64,000 bases of DNA from Magicicada septendecula (Eukaryota; Arthropoda; Insecta; Hemiptera; Cicadidae), in contig CM068368.1 of NCBI GenBank assembly GCA_034769895.1, positions 689,207,877 through 689,271,876 on the forward strand, given 5' to 3'. Each line of letters opens with the position of its first letter. Position 1 is the first letter of the stretch. The translations under genes and the position numbers were made by a program. Of this stretch, positions 26,501 through 38,045 are shown one piece after another. Under the pieces are notes generated by a model, which made no database searches, was not told the DNA's origin, and was given only the letters and a program-made list of their open reading frames with translations.

Positions 26501-26970
26501 ATTGTTATGACAACCATAAAAAATGGGGTGAATTCATAAGTGAAACAGAAACCTTTTTAAATATTGCATATCACGAAACTATTGGTGTTACACCATACCA
26601 AATGATGTTTTCAAAACTGCCACCTTGAGAAATTACTAATATGATACAATTCCCTGAAGGACCAGAAGAAGAACTCAACCTTAACCATGTATATAATAGG
26701 TTACTCCACAAGATGGAACTTAGAAGAAAAAAACAGAATACAACAGGAAGAAATATCATTAAATACACAGTAGGTGAAAAAATTTTAATAAGAAACAGGC
26801 AACAACCCAGCAGTTCTGAAGGGATAGCTAAAAAATTATTGTTATTATATGTTGGACCTTTTTTAATAAGCAAGGATAACCAAAACAACACATACGTGGT
26901 GACTGACCCAATTAACAACAAAGTAAGGGGTACTTATAACCAAGCTGAAATAAAAAAATACTACGATTAA
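23597..26970 (+). pseudogene. pol: Family A unit 4 pol, different lesions
   Basis: The protease frame from about 23605 is open up to the TAA at 23875-23877, and it too has D-T-R-A at the active site. The RT is split by TAG at about 24496-24498 (CAG in the others), has LPSG instead of LPFG, and keeps YVDD. It shares the RNase H frameshift but has compensating extra bases near 25384, so RNase H continues in frame to 25746. Insertions near 25716 and 25905 shift the frame again. Integrase 25912-26628 has ITDQGTQF (ITDHGTQF in the others) and lacks the TGA seen after ETETF in units 1-3. It keeps the TGA after KLPP. The integrase C-terminus (26641-26970) is open and ends KKYYD. Confidence 0.92.
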
Positions 26971-29267
26971 GAAGAAAACATTCCTAGACATGAAACTATA
27001 AGTTTATTTCAACCAAACGAAATTCAGCTAAAATAAACTTCTTTTGGAGGGAGAGTATTATGTAACGTAACGAAGCTAAGGTCCCCTACGTTACATAAAA
27101 AACTTTATAATTATCAAAATAAAACAACATTAATTGTTTCATTATAATTAAGGTCAGAAAAGTAAACCTTCGTAAAATAAACAAATCAATAAGCCCAAGT
27201 AAGGTTACTAGGTAATAGGAAAATAGAAATGTCTATAATTACAAACTATGAAGTGGTCAGTGGAAAGTGTAAGCGATAAACAGTGTCAAACAATGTTAAA
27301 ATACTATAGCCAGATGAATTAATTGTCTATAGATAATTAGTATAATTATATACTAAAGAGGAGACTAATTAATTGGTATTTCATATTTTATAAAATGTGC
27401 ATGTTATTATGTTTTGTCATGTTATTTTGTTTGCATGGTATTTATTTTGTCTTTTGTATGTAGCAGCAGTGAAGCAATTGCTTTGAGAAAGCATCAATTC
27501 ATGGATGTTAATTTCATTTATGTTAAACTTTATAAGAGTAAATATTTGGATACTTACTTTGAATAAATAATAGAGATATTATTAGATTACATTTGTAAAC
27601 TTGCCCATGAAGGCAATAATTGTTAATAAAATTGCCAAAGGGTTATTGTAATTATGGTATAAAAAGATGAAGGGTTCCATACTAAAATAAATAATAAAAC
27701 ATAGAAATCAGGATGAAATAAAATCGCAATGATTGGCCATAAGCCAGTGACTCATTGTACAGTAGGTCAGATCAGAACAGTTAAAATACAAAAAAAAATT
27801 ATAACACATGTAATAAAACAAATAGGCCTAAAATTAGTATTTTGTAAAGGGAAAATAATACCTATTAGACTAAGTCGATCAAGAAGAAAATGTAGCAAAA
27901 TGTATATAGTTTAATAACACAGATTATGTGAAAGTTTTATATGATGTAATGTAATTTTAATAAGGGAGTATTTTATTAAGTAAGTGCAAGAACATTTTTC
28001 TAATTACGGCTCTAGGATAACAAATATTATCCAATAACAGAACAAGGAATGGTTGTCATGGACGACAAAATAGGGATATCTTGTTGATTCAGGACTCAAT
28101 TGTTATAGATGAATGAGGACAGTTCAGTTGATATAAATCTAGGAAAAGAAACCAAAAAACCTAATGAAAATTTAATATAAATTAAAATTCATAAATAGTA
28201 ATTAATTAAAAAGACAGTTGATCGACTTCCTTGGCTATCACTCAAAGAATATAATTCAATCTACCAATAAAGTTAAACAAATTTCTAAAAAATAAATTAA
28301 CCAATCTGTTAACGTCAAATGAGTAATAATGAAAATTAACCATAAATAAATGAAGACAATCCAAAGCCTGGAGAAGCCAAATTAATTAAATATCTTAAAA
28401 AACAAACAGAAAGAAATTTAAAATCACGTCCAGAACCTCACTTATCACAACCGAGCGAAGACTTAATACTACACAAATTCCATTGGGACCTGTAACCACC
28501 AGAACCGTGAATATTAGCGAAGATCAAAACTGAAACTTCTACTACATCCTGGGACACCAACACCAAACTTTTATTGAGAAGCTGGAGGCTTATATATTCC
28601 AGACATTGGTTCATCATTCTGCTCTCCATCTCTGTGCAGTGAAACACGGCCATAATGAGTATCTTGCTAACGTACGGTAAAAAACCAGCTTATGTTTGAA
28701 CTTTATTTAATAAGATTTTATAACTAAATTGTAATACCTAGTAACCTTAATTTCTATTGCCTGACCTTACTAATAGTCACAAGAACTCCATGTACCCTAA
28801 GATTAAGAAAAAAAATTAATAATATAATTAAACTTTAAAAACATCTAAACCCGAATTCAATAACTAATCGATTCAGTCCTGTTTGATCGATGTGTTGTAT
28901 CTGTGCCTCGAGAAACATCTGTTTTGAGAAAAAATATAAAAAATAAAGAATCTTTCCTGAATTTGATGAGTAATTATTCTTGGCTAACGATTTAGTGTAT
29001 TTTAAGGAACTTATAGTGTATAAAGGGAGAAACGAGAGGAACACCAGGCTCAATTAACTTAACCTATAATAACTGGTTGACTGTAAACAACAGTGCTAGT
29101 CCGCGGACGGCTGGTGAATTACGAGAGAAGAGCAAACTAATTCGTGTCAGCCGCTCTCCGCTCTCTCAATAGTGGATGCAGACTAGGCTTGAATAATAAC
29201 GATCGAATTACCCAATATATTAACTGGTGTCAAGCGTTATTCTTTCGTAAAGTACTTAATTACTATA

Positions 29268-29271
29268 TAAT
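29268..29271. repeat. Target site duplication TAAT (left)
   Basis: TAAT at 29268-29271 and again at 37692-37695. The uninterrupted LTR copies read ACTATATAATATAGAG with a single TAAT. The 4-bp duplication proves that family C inserted here as one unit 29272-37691. Confidence 0.9.
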
Positions 29272-30571
29272 TGTTACGTTCTATTCTTTTTACTTACCAA
29301 TTTCCACCGCGTTTCTTCTACTTACCTCAAGCAATACCTTCACTTACCCATCACACTAGCACGCCACCCTGACTTACCCAACACAGAAGATGCCAAATTA
29401 TTTACAGGTCGCCATGATATTTTGTGGTTTAATATCGAAACCTTGAAACACTTTTAATTAATTGCCAGGTTCATTAGGCGAAATTTTCCATATGGGATAG
29501 GTGATGTTAATGTGGCGTAATAATTTACTTAACACATGGTTACGCTACTAATTCATTTTATTAAAATTCATATTGTAAAATTACTTTCTTCTCTGTTTAT
29601 AACTTTCATCAAATTCTTTACTTAATGTTGTACTTTAAAACATTCTGTGAAAACTACAATGATTACATTTCTCTTTCTATTCTTTCTTAATCATGAAAAC
29701 TGCAAAATAATAATATGGCGTATTACTTTTTTCTAGTACCAAACATATATTACAAAAAACAAAAAACTTCAACTAACTTAATTCTATTTTTCAAAACGGC
29801 CCAGCTTGCTCACACACGACATTCATTCATATTTAAGACCCCATAATTTATTTAGAGCGCTCTGTGATTTTATAATACAAAATTGTACAACTTTACGTGT
29901 CCCTTGGCGTCGACCTCCGTCACATGTCACCCTTCGGATATTTGTCCGTTCACCACATTATAGATTTCTTGAATACACTTATTTCATTTTTTAGGCTGTC
30001 ACTAGTTTGATGCGATTGTCGTTTTTTATAAAATTTTACAAGAACTTATTTTGGATCCACGCGTCTCGTGGTCGTCCTGGCCGGGCTCAAAGTTGGTAGG
30101 TGACTGCGCAGAACGTTACCAACGTGCGCCACAACACTGCTACCCAAAACGGAAAATGCATAGCCTGCTTGCCACAAAATGTTCATCGACTTACAAAATA
30201 TGGTGTTGTCCCTGTGTGTTCGGGGGTGACGATATCTCACTGCCACTAGTCACGTGACGAATCTAGGCGAGGTCTTACGGTATTTCCGTCAGCATGCCAC
30301 CACGTGGCAAGAAAATTGTTACATTTTAGCCATGTTGTCTGGCGTCGTTTCAGACTAAGGTGCGTCCTATACGCGTGCGTGCTCAGGTTGCGCATTTGAG
30401 TGCGGCACACAACACTTAAATTCTTAGAATCGTACTGCGTTGCCAAACATACATCGCATTCCTCTGTTCTTTGGTTGACGACAACTTTATTTAACAAGGG
30501 ACTGGCCACGCAGATGGAAAATAAATTTGTTTTTTAATAAAATAAAACCCTCTCCTTTTAGCCCCGTTACA
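29272..30571 (-). repeat. Family C left (3') LTR, 1300 bp
   Basis: On the + strand TGTTACG...CCGTTACA. The first roughly 980 bases (+ strand) match the right LTR with about 2% differences by hand count. The last 320 bases (start of U3 on the element strand) are strongly diverged from it. U3 is richer in G+C and CpG than its surroundings and has two CACGTG boxes (about 30251 and 30302). Four ACTTACC copies (GGTAAGT on the element strand) lie at 29292, 29320, 29342 and 29372. Confidence 0.88.
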
Positions 30572-30590
30572 AGACCCCCCCCCCCCAATG
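30572..30590 (-). other. Family C polypurine tract
   Basis: Twelve C on the + strand (30575-30586), read as G12 followed by TCTT, directly before the 3' LTR start TGTAACGGGG on the element strand. The homopolymer may vary between copies or by sequencing error. Confidence 0.7.
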
Positions 30591-33146
30591 AGAGATCTTC
30601 TATCGAAACAGAAGAACTATCATTGCTAAACCCCTACGAGGATCAGTGAGGATATGGTGCCAACAACCCCCCGTTAATTTCGTAAAACACTTCATGGGTA
30701 AACTACCCCCTAGCTCGGCGACCATGGCTGCACCTGTACGAGATTACTGGACTTCTCTGTTCGAGATCCCAACACCATAAAATCAGACAGATACGCACCA
30801 TAGTACACCTAACCTTCTAACATTCCACCCCAAAAACTCCAAACCTGGCCTTGTATCATACCAAATCCTCGACCAATATGTTCCCCCTTACATGCATACT
30901 GGGTCGCCTTTAGCAAGTACTGGGTGCGTACACATACTCATTAATACCTTCTAAACAAACTCCTTATTTGAAATTCATAAAATATTTATCTTTAAATTTC
31001 AATTTTCTTTTGCAAATTACCGTTACGTTTTCAAATCAAAACACAGCAGCTAATTAAATTCAACTCCTTTAAATTTCGTTCAAAAATTCATTTAAGTTCA
31101 AAATCAAACTGTTATATTACCATTACTTTCATCAAAATCCCAAAAATCTTTTATATGAATCTACCATTCTCCTTCACTAACTACTCACAATCGTAAACAG
31201 AACATCTTATTGAAACATAAATTCACTTATCATTACCTTTGTTTACAATACATACAATACGAATAACATAAATCATTTCACACATTAACATATAATCCAC
31301 AAAATATTCTGAACCTCAAAATACCATCTATACGGCAGGCATAAAAAATAATTTTTGTTTTCCAAAAAAAATTTTAATTTACCAAAATATCTCTTTTCCT
31401 AATCTCAAAAAATAAAACCATTTGATTTACTTAAGTAACACCCTTGTGTGAATTAATTATCAGAAAATGGTTCTGTCTCTAACATCAGTCATCAGCTGAT
31501 CTCTCTGGGTCAAGTGAATGACCTTGACATATATACACTACACAAAGCTACACCATAAAATACATGAAACATCTTTAAAATTTTTTACCTTCAAACATAA
31601 TACAACATAATATAATAGAACATTTTAATTTAAAATCTCTTAAACACACTGACAATTTATTATTGAAACAGTTAATTACATTGAAAAATCTGCAAATCAG
31701 TGAAGTATTACATATATAACACCAGTAATCAGCTGATGTTCCTGGTCAGGTGACTGACCTTACTCTAACTACGTTTCAAACCATTACACCGTGTGAAATA
31801 CATTATATGTTTACAATCCTTATATTCTAACATAATAAAATAATAACACAATAAAACATAATAAACACTATATGATAAACATCTACTGTACCCATTTCTC
31901 AACTCAAAATAAAATTATTTAATTAGCTCAGTAGCGAGTCACCATCATTAAGTTACAAAAAAAATTTTTAATTCGTTACTCCCCTGAGTAACCCCCCTGC
32001 CACACACACACTATGACCCCCCTGGACTGTGGCGTCCAGTTGCGTCCACAAGGACTGACGTTTTGGAGGAATTTTGTCATCTCCTTGTCCTTGCTTCTGT
32101 GTTACATATTTTAAAAGGGTCAGATATCATAATATCTGATTTTACATATTTATAACCTTAGTGGCGGGTCTATCACCTGTTTTACTGTTCCCACACGAAC
32201 AAGGTGATAGCCGCTGTTCCATAGTTCCGGGGATTTCCCCTAAGTGGCCCCCCGTTAATTTCAAAGTTCACCAATTTTAAGGGGAACCAACTATGGTCAG
32301 TTTTACAATTGCTGCCCACAGCTGGCTGTCGTCCAAAACCATGATTAGTGCTGGTAAGGCAGTAATCGCCCGAAAAGGCGGGGAAATCAACTTTCATTTC
32401 ATGCATGTTCTACTTCATCTCATAATACACTGCACGGCAACAAATCGACATATAATATAAAATTATATAAAAAGTTGTGCAGTGTATATTGCGCCAGTTT
32501 GGCCTCCGATGATGGTAACATGCCTTGACGTTACCACCAACACTCATCGCTATCTACAGTGGCACATGCCGCCACTGCAATAGCATAACTAATAGCTAAA
32601 CTTAAGTCCTTCTGCATTTACTGACTACATTCCACAAATGATTTTCTCTTCTAAATACACCAAACAACCCCCAAAATTACCCTTTCATCTTGCATAATAT
32701 AACATAATAAACATGAACAATATCATTGCTACATTTAACCAAACAATTCACATTTAAATAATTTTTATAAAAAATTATCAACATTACAACTTGAACTTTC
32801 TATTAACTCTTTTTATTTATACTCTAAATTATTTAACATTTATTGGACCATTAGATTCTCCCAAAAATTCAAATTTATTATTAACATTCATTTTGCATCA
32901 TTTCACAATAATAATTTACCTAAGTTAGCTTCTTTCAAACTCATTTAGTGCCATTATAACTCTTTTAATTTACTTCAAGGTCATTATCAAATTCATACTT
33001 ACATATGGTCAATCACTCCCTCTAATAAACACATGATTACTGTCATTAATTCCAAATATAAACAAGTCATCACCACAACATCCCGTACAACCATATGTAC
33101 TGTTGATAAACAAACCTAATCGAAATAAATTAAAATAAAAATACTG
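30591..33146. other. Family C internal non-coding region
   Basis: About 2.55 kb with no convincing ORF. It contains a diverged direct duplication with a period near 238 bp (about 31440-31920), each half carrying ATCAGCTGAT and a following GTGA-TGACCTT stretch. A 9-bp perfect stem CTATCACCT/AGGTGATAG lies at 32170-32210. A CCCCCCGTTAATTTC string occurs twice, at about 30667 and 32248. The rest is AT-rich. Confidence 0.5.
31440..31920. repeat. Diverged direct duplication, about 238-bp period
   Basis: Copy 1 contains CATCAGTCATCAGCTGAT at about 31484-31500; copy 2 contains CACCAGTAATCAGCTGAT at about 31720-31736. Each is followed by a GGTCA-GTGA-TGACCTT-like stretch, then ACACC...AAATACAT and a run of CATAAT motifs. 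Divergence is high, so the duplication is old. Confidence 0.45.
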
Positions 33147-34451
33147 CCAGAAACTTACCTGCAATCTTTTTCACTTACCTACCTTGTTATATTTTCAATC
33201 AGAAGCCCAGAGTCGCCACCAATATCTTTGAAGGACAGATATGGATACCTTTACACTCTACCTTAATTAAAACGGGACAACTTTGCAATCTGACTACCCC
33301 CCAATAATAATTCAGAAGAAATCCGGGAACGTTTAGACGAATCTTGCAGCACAGAAATGAGGAAGTGGTAATGACGAAATAACTACGCTAACACATGGTA
33401 TATGCTGTTAAACAATTCCTATTTATTAGATCCAATATTCAATTCATTCTTCCTTTAAAATTTACTTTAAAATCTTTCTTTTACTGCTATATGGCCACTA
33501 TCCTAGTAACAACTGTAAATAAACCTTAACCTATATAACTGACTAAACTACGAAAAGCGACCCAGCGTCTTGCTCACACACACATTCACATACATCCCCA
33601 TAATTTATATTTAGAAATTTCCCATGTTTATCCTTTCAGTGGATTTGCGCAAATACTGTAGTATTACTTAATTTATAAAGAAAGGTTTAAAATGTACTCA
33701 TCCTGTTCGTAGTTGCCGCACTCTTATTAACACTGACTAAACGTCTTCTCTGTCCGGGCCGGTCGGTGCACATTTTCTGATGAATGATTTCTTTTTCGTG
33801 CCGCGCTCTAACACAACGACGCGGTTCCGAGTTTATACGCCGAATTGTCTTAGCCCGATCTCCCCATTTTAGGCGTGGTCGAGCTGGAAACTGCGTCCAG
33901 TCGGTGGACGCACACACGGCTCGCGTCCGGGTTGTTAGGATGTTATTTTCCGACTGACCTTACATGCTGCTGGACATTACTGCCTTGCCTGCGAACCAAT
34001 TTCGTCGCCGTTCGCAGCCTTCGTTGTCAAAGTTTTAGTGGCTGTACACATGACACACAGGATTTTTGTGTGTTGGACGTCGACGATATTGAGTGGGCAC
34101 TGGCCAACGTCACAAAAGTAGGCTGAACTTAGTTTTATTTCCGTCAGCTAGGATCATGTGTAAGACGAAATTCATCGCCAAGCCATCTTGAGCGTCTTTT
34201 AGTCAGCGTGGGTCTGCGCACATGCTGGTGTAGTGCGTTTTAGGCGTAGATGCCACACAGCCGCAAAGTTCTAAGAATCGACGACTGGCACATTCCTTTG
34301 CAAATGTTTCAACACAGTTCCTTTGTTAGAAACTACGCTTTAGATTCAACCGGGTACTGGCCACACAGATGGAAATTGAATTGTGAAATTTTATATAATA
34401 AATCCCCAAATTTAATAAAAATAAAAAATCCCTTTAATTTGCCCCGTTACA
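33147..34451 (-). repeat. Diverged LTR nested inside family C
   Basis: Homologous in patches to the outer LTRs: two ACTTACC boxes (33153, 33173), CAGAGTCGCCACC, GCTCACACACACATTCA, ACTGGCCACACAGATGG and the end GCCCCGTTACA (34441-34451). Much more diverged than the outer pair. Just outside it, reading on the element strand, is TGGCAGTATTTTTA, which could be a decayed PBS. No clear target duplication. It is either a solo LTR of a related family or a remnant of a shared-LTR fusion. The left edge is uncertain by some 40 bases. Confidence 0.6.
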
Positions 34452-34945
34452 GTACCTTCTGAAACATTTTAACAACCATATGATTCCACAACTAAATACA
34501 TTTTACATTTATTCAAATACTGTTTATTCTCAAGTATAAACCATATAAAATCATTTAAATTCAATATCTAAATCTCCTTATACAACATTTTAAATTAATC
34601 AATTAATACACCTCAAGTTATTTAAATCAATCAGGTATTGAAGCACAATTACTTTAATTACTTTACTCCAAAACAATTACAATTCATTTATTATCTTAAT
34701 AATTATCCTTGTTATTTATTTAGTCTGCCCAAATATTATTATTATTCTTATTACATCAATTTCTACTACATACACACACTGTTTTACATAAAACACATGT
34801 TACAATACAAACACAATTAATTTCACTAAAATTTATTTACAATCTCTTGTCATTATTTTCCTGTTTTCCACACTTCATTTCATAAGTTAGCAAGGTCCTA
34901 ACCATAAACTAAAATATTTAAAATGTCCATTGATTGAGTTTATAT
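34452..34945. other. AT-rich spacer between nested LTR and gag-like frame
   Basis: Very AT-rich, with runs such as ATTATTATTCTTATTAC. No ORF of note on either strand. On the element strand it is the 3' non-coding part after the gag-like frame. Confidence 0.4.
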
Positions 34946-36097
34946 TTACCCTCCATCATCATGTATGAGTCTTATATATTTGTAACACAAATCATTCTTG
35001 TCAACATACATTAGATTGTAATGATCATTATAATGACTACTTTCGTTAATTACATTAACACAATAATTAACTACATTTGTGTCTACCATTAATTCATAAA
35101 GCCTGTCTACATTGGTGATTCTAGTTCTGTCTCCATCAGTATTTTTGTTCAACATAAGGTAAGTTATTTTATCATTATACTCCTCTACTATATCAATCAC
35201 AACATCAGGTAAGATATTCTCATTTATAAAGGTATCATCAAAATAATCATCTATCTCCTTCAATTCTAGCCGCTCTTTCAACTCATCATAACTACTTCTC
35301 AACGTAAATAACTCTATTATTTTCTCTCTCTCACAATACTTCTTACAACCCCCCTGAACTATCTCATTTCATGCAAAGGGCAATATAACATCGTTAAAAT
35401 ACTTTCTGGCTTTACCAGATACAGATACATCACTACAACAACTTAAGGGACCATACGAAGACACCTCGTCTTTCACATAACTACTGGAGGAAACTCTGTC
35501 CTCATACAACATTTGTGAAACCTCTGTTTCACCATAAACTTGGGGAAAACTTGCCCCTTGCCCATCTAACCCCTCTACACACACTCTCATAACCTCATCA
35601 ACACTTTCTCTGCTCACAACCTTACACTCTAACACCACGTTTTTAATTTCACCACTGTTATTACTCGTTAACCCATTGTTATAATTATCGTTATTACATA
35701 CCTTGTTATCAATCATTTCTTCACTAATTACATTCCCACTACCGGTATTTCTTGTCACGTTATCAACGTCATCTTGTGTTTGTTTTATTAGATTATCAAA
35801 CATTACATTAATCTCTTTAAAATTAGCGTCATTTTTAATATTCTGTTCTTCCTATCTTATTTTTTGTTCTTTAATGTCATTACTTAATTGGTCAAATTTG
35901 GTATCAAATTTTTCGTCATTTGCATCAAAACGTTTATTTAATTCATTGAATTTGTTATTCTGTTCATTAAATTTATTGTCAAAACGATCATTTAATGCAT
36001 CTAATTTCTTATTGTTATCACTAGACATCAGTTTAATTTCCCCCATTATCTCACGCAACCAATTCTCAGTTTTACTACTTTCTTCTGTATTTTCCAT
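34946..36097 (-). pseudogene. Family C gag-like ORF with two in-frame stops
   Basis: A single frame of about 384 codons starting ATG at 36097 (MENTEESS). It is interrupted by TAG near 35850 and TGA near 35368, and runs to the stop at 34946. The N-terminal 80-100 residues are a heptad-rich coiled coil with repeated NDRFDNKFNE-like units, the same style as the Gag N-termini of families A and B. The middle part is S/V/N-rich. The C-terminal part (DELKERLELKEIDDYFDDTF) resembles no family I can name. Position just after LTR and PBS supports a Gag role; this is inference from place and coiled coil only. Confidence 0.6.
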
Positions 36098-36334
36098 TTT
36101 TTATAAATTTAATTATTCTTTATTATACATAACTTAGTTATTAGTTATTATATAACTTAGTTACTATCTAAACAAAATCTCATAACTTAACTCTTTAACA
36201 GTATTTTATGTCTTAACCTCTATTCACACATCTCGTAATTTTAAACATTTTTTCTATTACACAACCCGCCTACTATCACCACCTATTTCGTACTTCAAAT
36301 CAGGCCTAAACCCATATGAATTAATTCATTTGAG
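36098..36334 (-). other. Family C leader between PBS and gag-like ATG
   Basis: About 240 AT-rich bases with repeated ACTTAGTTA/TTAGTTATTA motifs near 36128-36168. No ORF. Confidence 0.4.
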
Positions 36335-36355
36335 TTATACTGGCAGGGATCGCCA
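36335..36355 (-). other. Family C primer binding site
   Basis: On the element strand, TGGCGATCCCTGCCAGTAT follows the 5' LTR end (GTAACA) after two A bases. A TGG start two bases after the LTR is the usual PBS pattern. The primer tRNA is not identified. Confidence 0.6.
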
Positions 36356-36357
36356 TT

Positions 36358-37691
36358 TGTTACTTTCTATTCTTTTTACTTACCAATTTCCACCGCGTTT
36401 CTTCTACTTACCTCAAGCAATACCTTCACTTACCCATCACACTTGCACGCCACCCTGACTTACCCAACACAGAAGATTTCAAATTATTTATAGGTCGCCA
36501 CGATATTTTGTGGTTTAATATCAAAACCTTGAAACACTTTTAATTAATTGCCAGGTTCATTAGGCGAAATTTTCCATATGGGATAGGTGATGTTAATGTG
36601 GCGTAATAATTTACTTAACACATGGTTACGTTACTAATGCATTTTATTAAAATTCATATTGTAAAATTACTTTCTTCTCTGTTTATAACTTTCATCAAAT
36701 TCTTTACTTAATGTTGTACTTTAAGACATTCTGTGAAAACTACATTGATTACATTCCTCTTTCTATTCTTTCTTAATCATGAAAACTGCAAAATAATAAT
36801 ATGGCGTATTACCTCTTTCTAGTACCAAACATATATTACAAAAAACAAAAACCTTCAACTAACTTAATTCTATTTTTCAAAATGGCCCAGCTTGCTCACA
36901 CACGACATTCATTCATATTTAAGACCCCATAATTTATTTAGAGCGCTCTGTGATTTTATAATAAAAAATTTTACAACTTTACGTGTCCCTTGGCGTCGAC
37001 CTCCGTCACATGTCACTCTTCGGATATTTGTCCGTTCACCACATTATAGATTTCTTGAATACACTTATTTCATTTTTTAGGCTGTCACTAGTTTGATGCG
37101 ATTGTTGTTTTTTATAAAATTTTACAAGAACTTATTTTGGATCCACGCGTCTCGTGGTCGTCCCGGCCGGGCTCAAAGTTGGTAGGTGACTGCGCAGAAC
37201 GTTACCAACGTGCGCCACAACACTGCTAGCCAAAACGGAAAAATGCATAGCCTGCTTGCCACAAAATGTTCATCGACTTACAAAATACGGTGTTGTCCCT
37301 GTGTGTTCGGGGGTGACGATATCTCACTGCCACTAGTCACGTGACACATGTAGGCGGGATTATCACGGACTTCCGCCTTCATCCAGACCACGTGGCAAAC
37401 AAATTTTATAATTTAGCCATGTTTGTTTGGCGTGGCTCGAGGCTGTAAGCGTCATCTGCGCGCGTGCTGGTGTTCGCGCGTGCATTGTGCGTAACATAAC
37501 ACTGAATTTCTTGGAACTGTACTGCGTTGCCAAACATATATATGTATATATGTATATATGTCGCATTCCACTGTTCTTTGTTTGAATAAAACCGTTTTAG
37601 GTATGGGACTTGCTGCGTTGGTCACCGATATATTTGAGCATATTTAATAAAATTTAAAACAAAATAGAAGACCCCCTTTTGCCCCGTTACA
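36358..37691 (-). repeat. Family C right (5') LTR, 1334 bp
   Basis: TGTTACT...CCGTTACA on the + strand. ACTTACC copies are at 36378, 36416, 36428 and 36458. It contains a short ATATATGT microsatellite at about 37537-37562 in the region that is diverged from the left LTR. Confidence 0.88.
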
Positions 37692-38045
37692 TAATATAGA
37701 GATATTATCCATAATTGAATAATATCACCCATAAAAAATATTGTTTCCTTATAAATAGATTGATATTGCAGTTCTTAAGAGAGATCACTTACAACTTCAT
37801 GAATAAGAAACACACACCTTGAAAGATTATATTACAAATGGGCGTTTGCAACGTGGAGCATATTTATTAACATTATTATAAAGAGAAAATATATAACAAA
37901 TTGACGTCAACAACGTGGGGCTGAAATAACTATAAACCCGCAACCGTATTACACTCATAAATAAACATTATATATAACAAATTGGCGAACCCAACAGTGG
38001 GGCTTAACGTTAATACTGATAAGGGAAAACCGCTAGACGTAACAA

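Larger units (their letters stand above)
29272..37691 (-). mobile_element. Gag-only (TR-GAG-like) LTR element, family C
   Basis: An 8420-bp insertion with TG...CA terminal repeats, TAAT target duplication, PBS next to the right LTR and G-rich PPT next to the left LTR, so it reads on the - strand. The only sizeable coding trace is a gag-like frame (34946-36097). No protease, RT or integrase is visible on either strand, so it must depend on another element for movement. This matches the structure known as TR-GAG or LARD elements. Inside lies a third, diverged LTR (about 33147-34451), so the body may be a fusion of two related elements. Confidence 0.82.
1..38045 (+). mobile_element. Tandem array of four Ty3/gypsy retrotransposon units sharing LTRs (family A)
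   Basis: Four collinear units lie head to tail with single LTRs between them. LTR starts are at 3119, 11093, 19070 and 27061, giving unit lengths of 7974, 7977 and 7991 bp. Each unit reads LTR, PBS, gag, protease, RT, RNase H, integrase, PPT. The left edge is outside the window. The right edge is at 38045, where the last LTR ends in TAACA and the sequence changes to unrelated (AT)n DNA; that end fixes the 3' LTR boundary. Units 1-3 are almost identical, while unit 4 and the last LTR differ by roughly 1-2% (hand comparison). The element order and the YVDD RT place it in Metaviridae-type elements; the family name is unknown. All units have broken reading frames. A shared-LTR array usually arises by unequal crossing-over between LTRs; an assembly error is the alternative. 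Confidence 0.93.
27061..38045 (+). repeat. Family A LTR, copy D, split by an 8.4-kb insertion
   Basis: The 3' LTR of unit 4 occupies 27061-29271 and resumes at 37692-38045. It differs from copies A/B throughout (for example GGTATTTCATATT near 27380 and CTTCCTTGGCT near 28230), so it is the oldest or most independent LTR of the array. It ends at TAACA (38041-38045) and is followed by (AT)n, not by a PBS. This is the only place where the LTR end can be read directly. Confidence 0.9.

Noticed and set aside
33875-34126. 83-codon ORF in a G+C-richer stretch
   Set aside because: Lies in the U3/R part of the nested LTR and is not kept in the outer LTRs.
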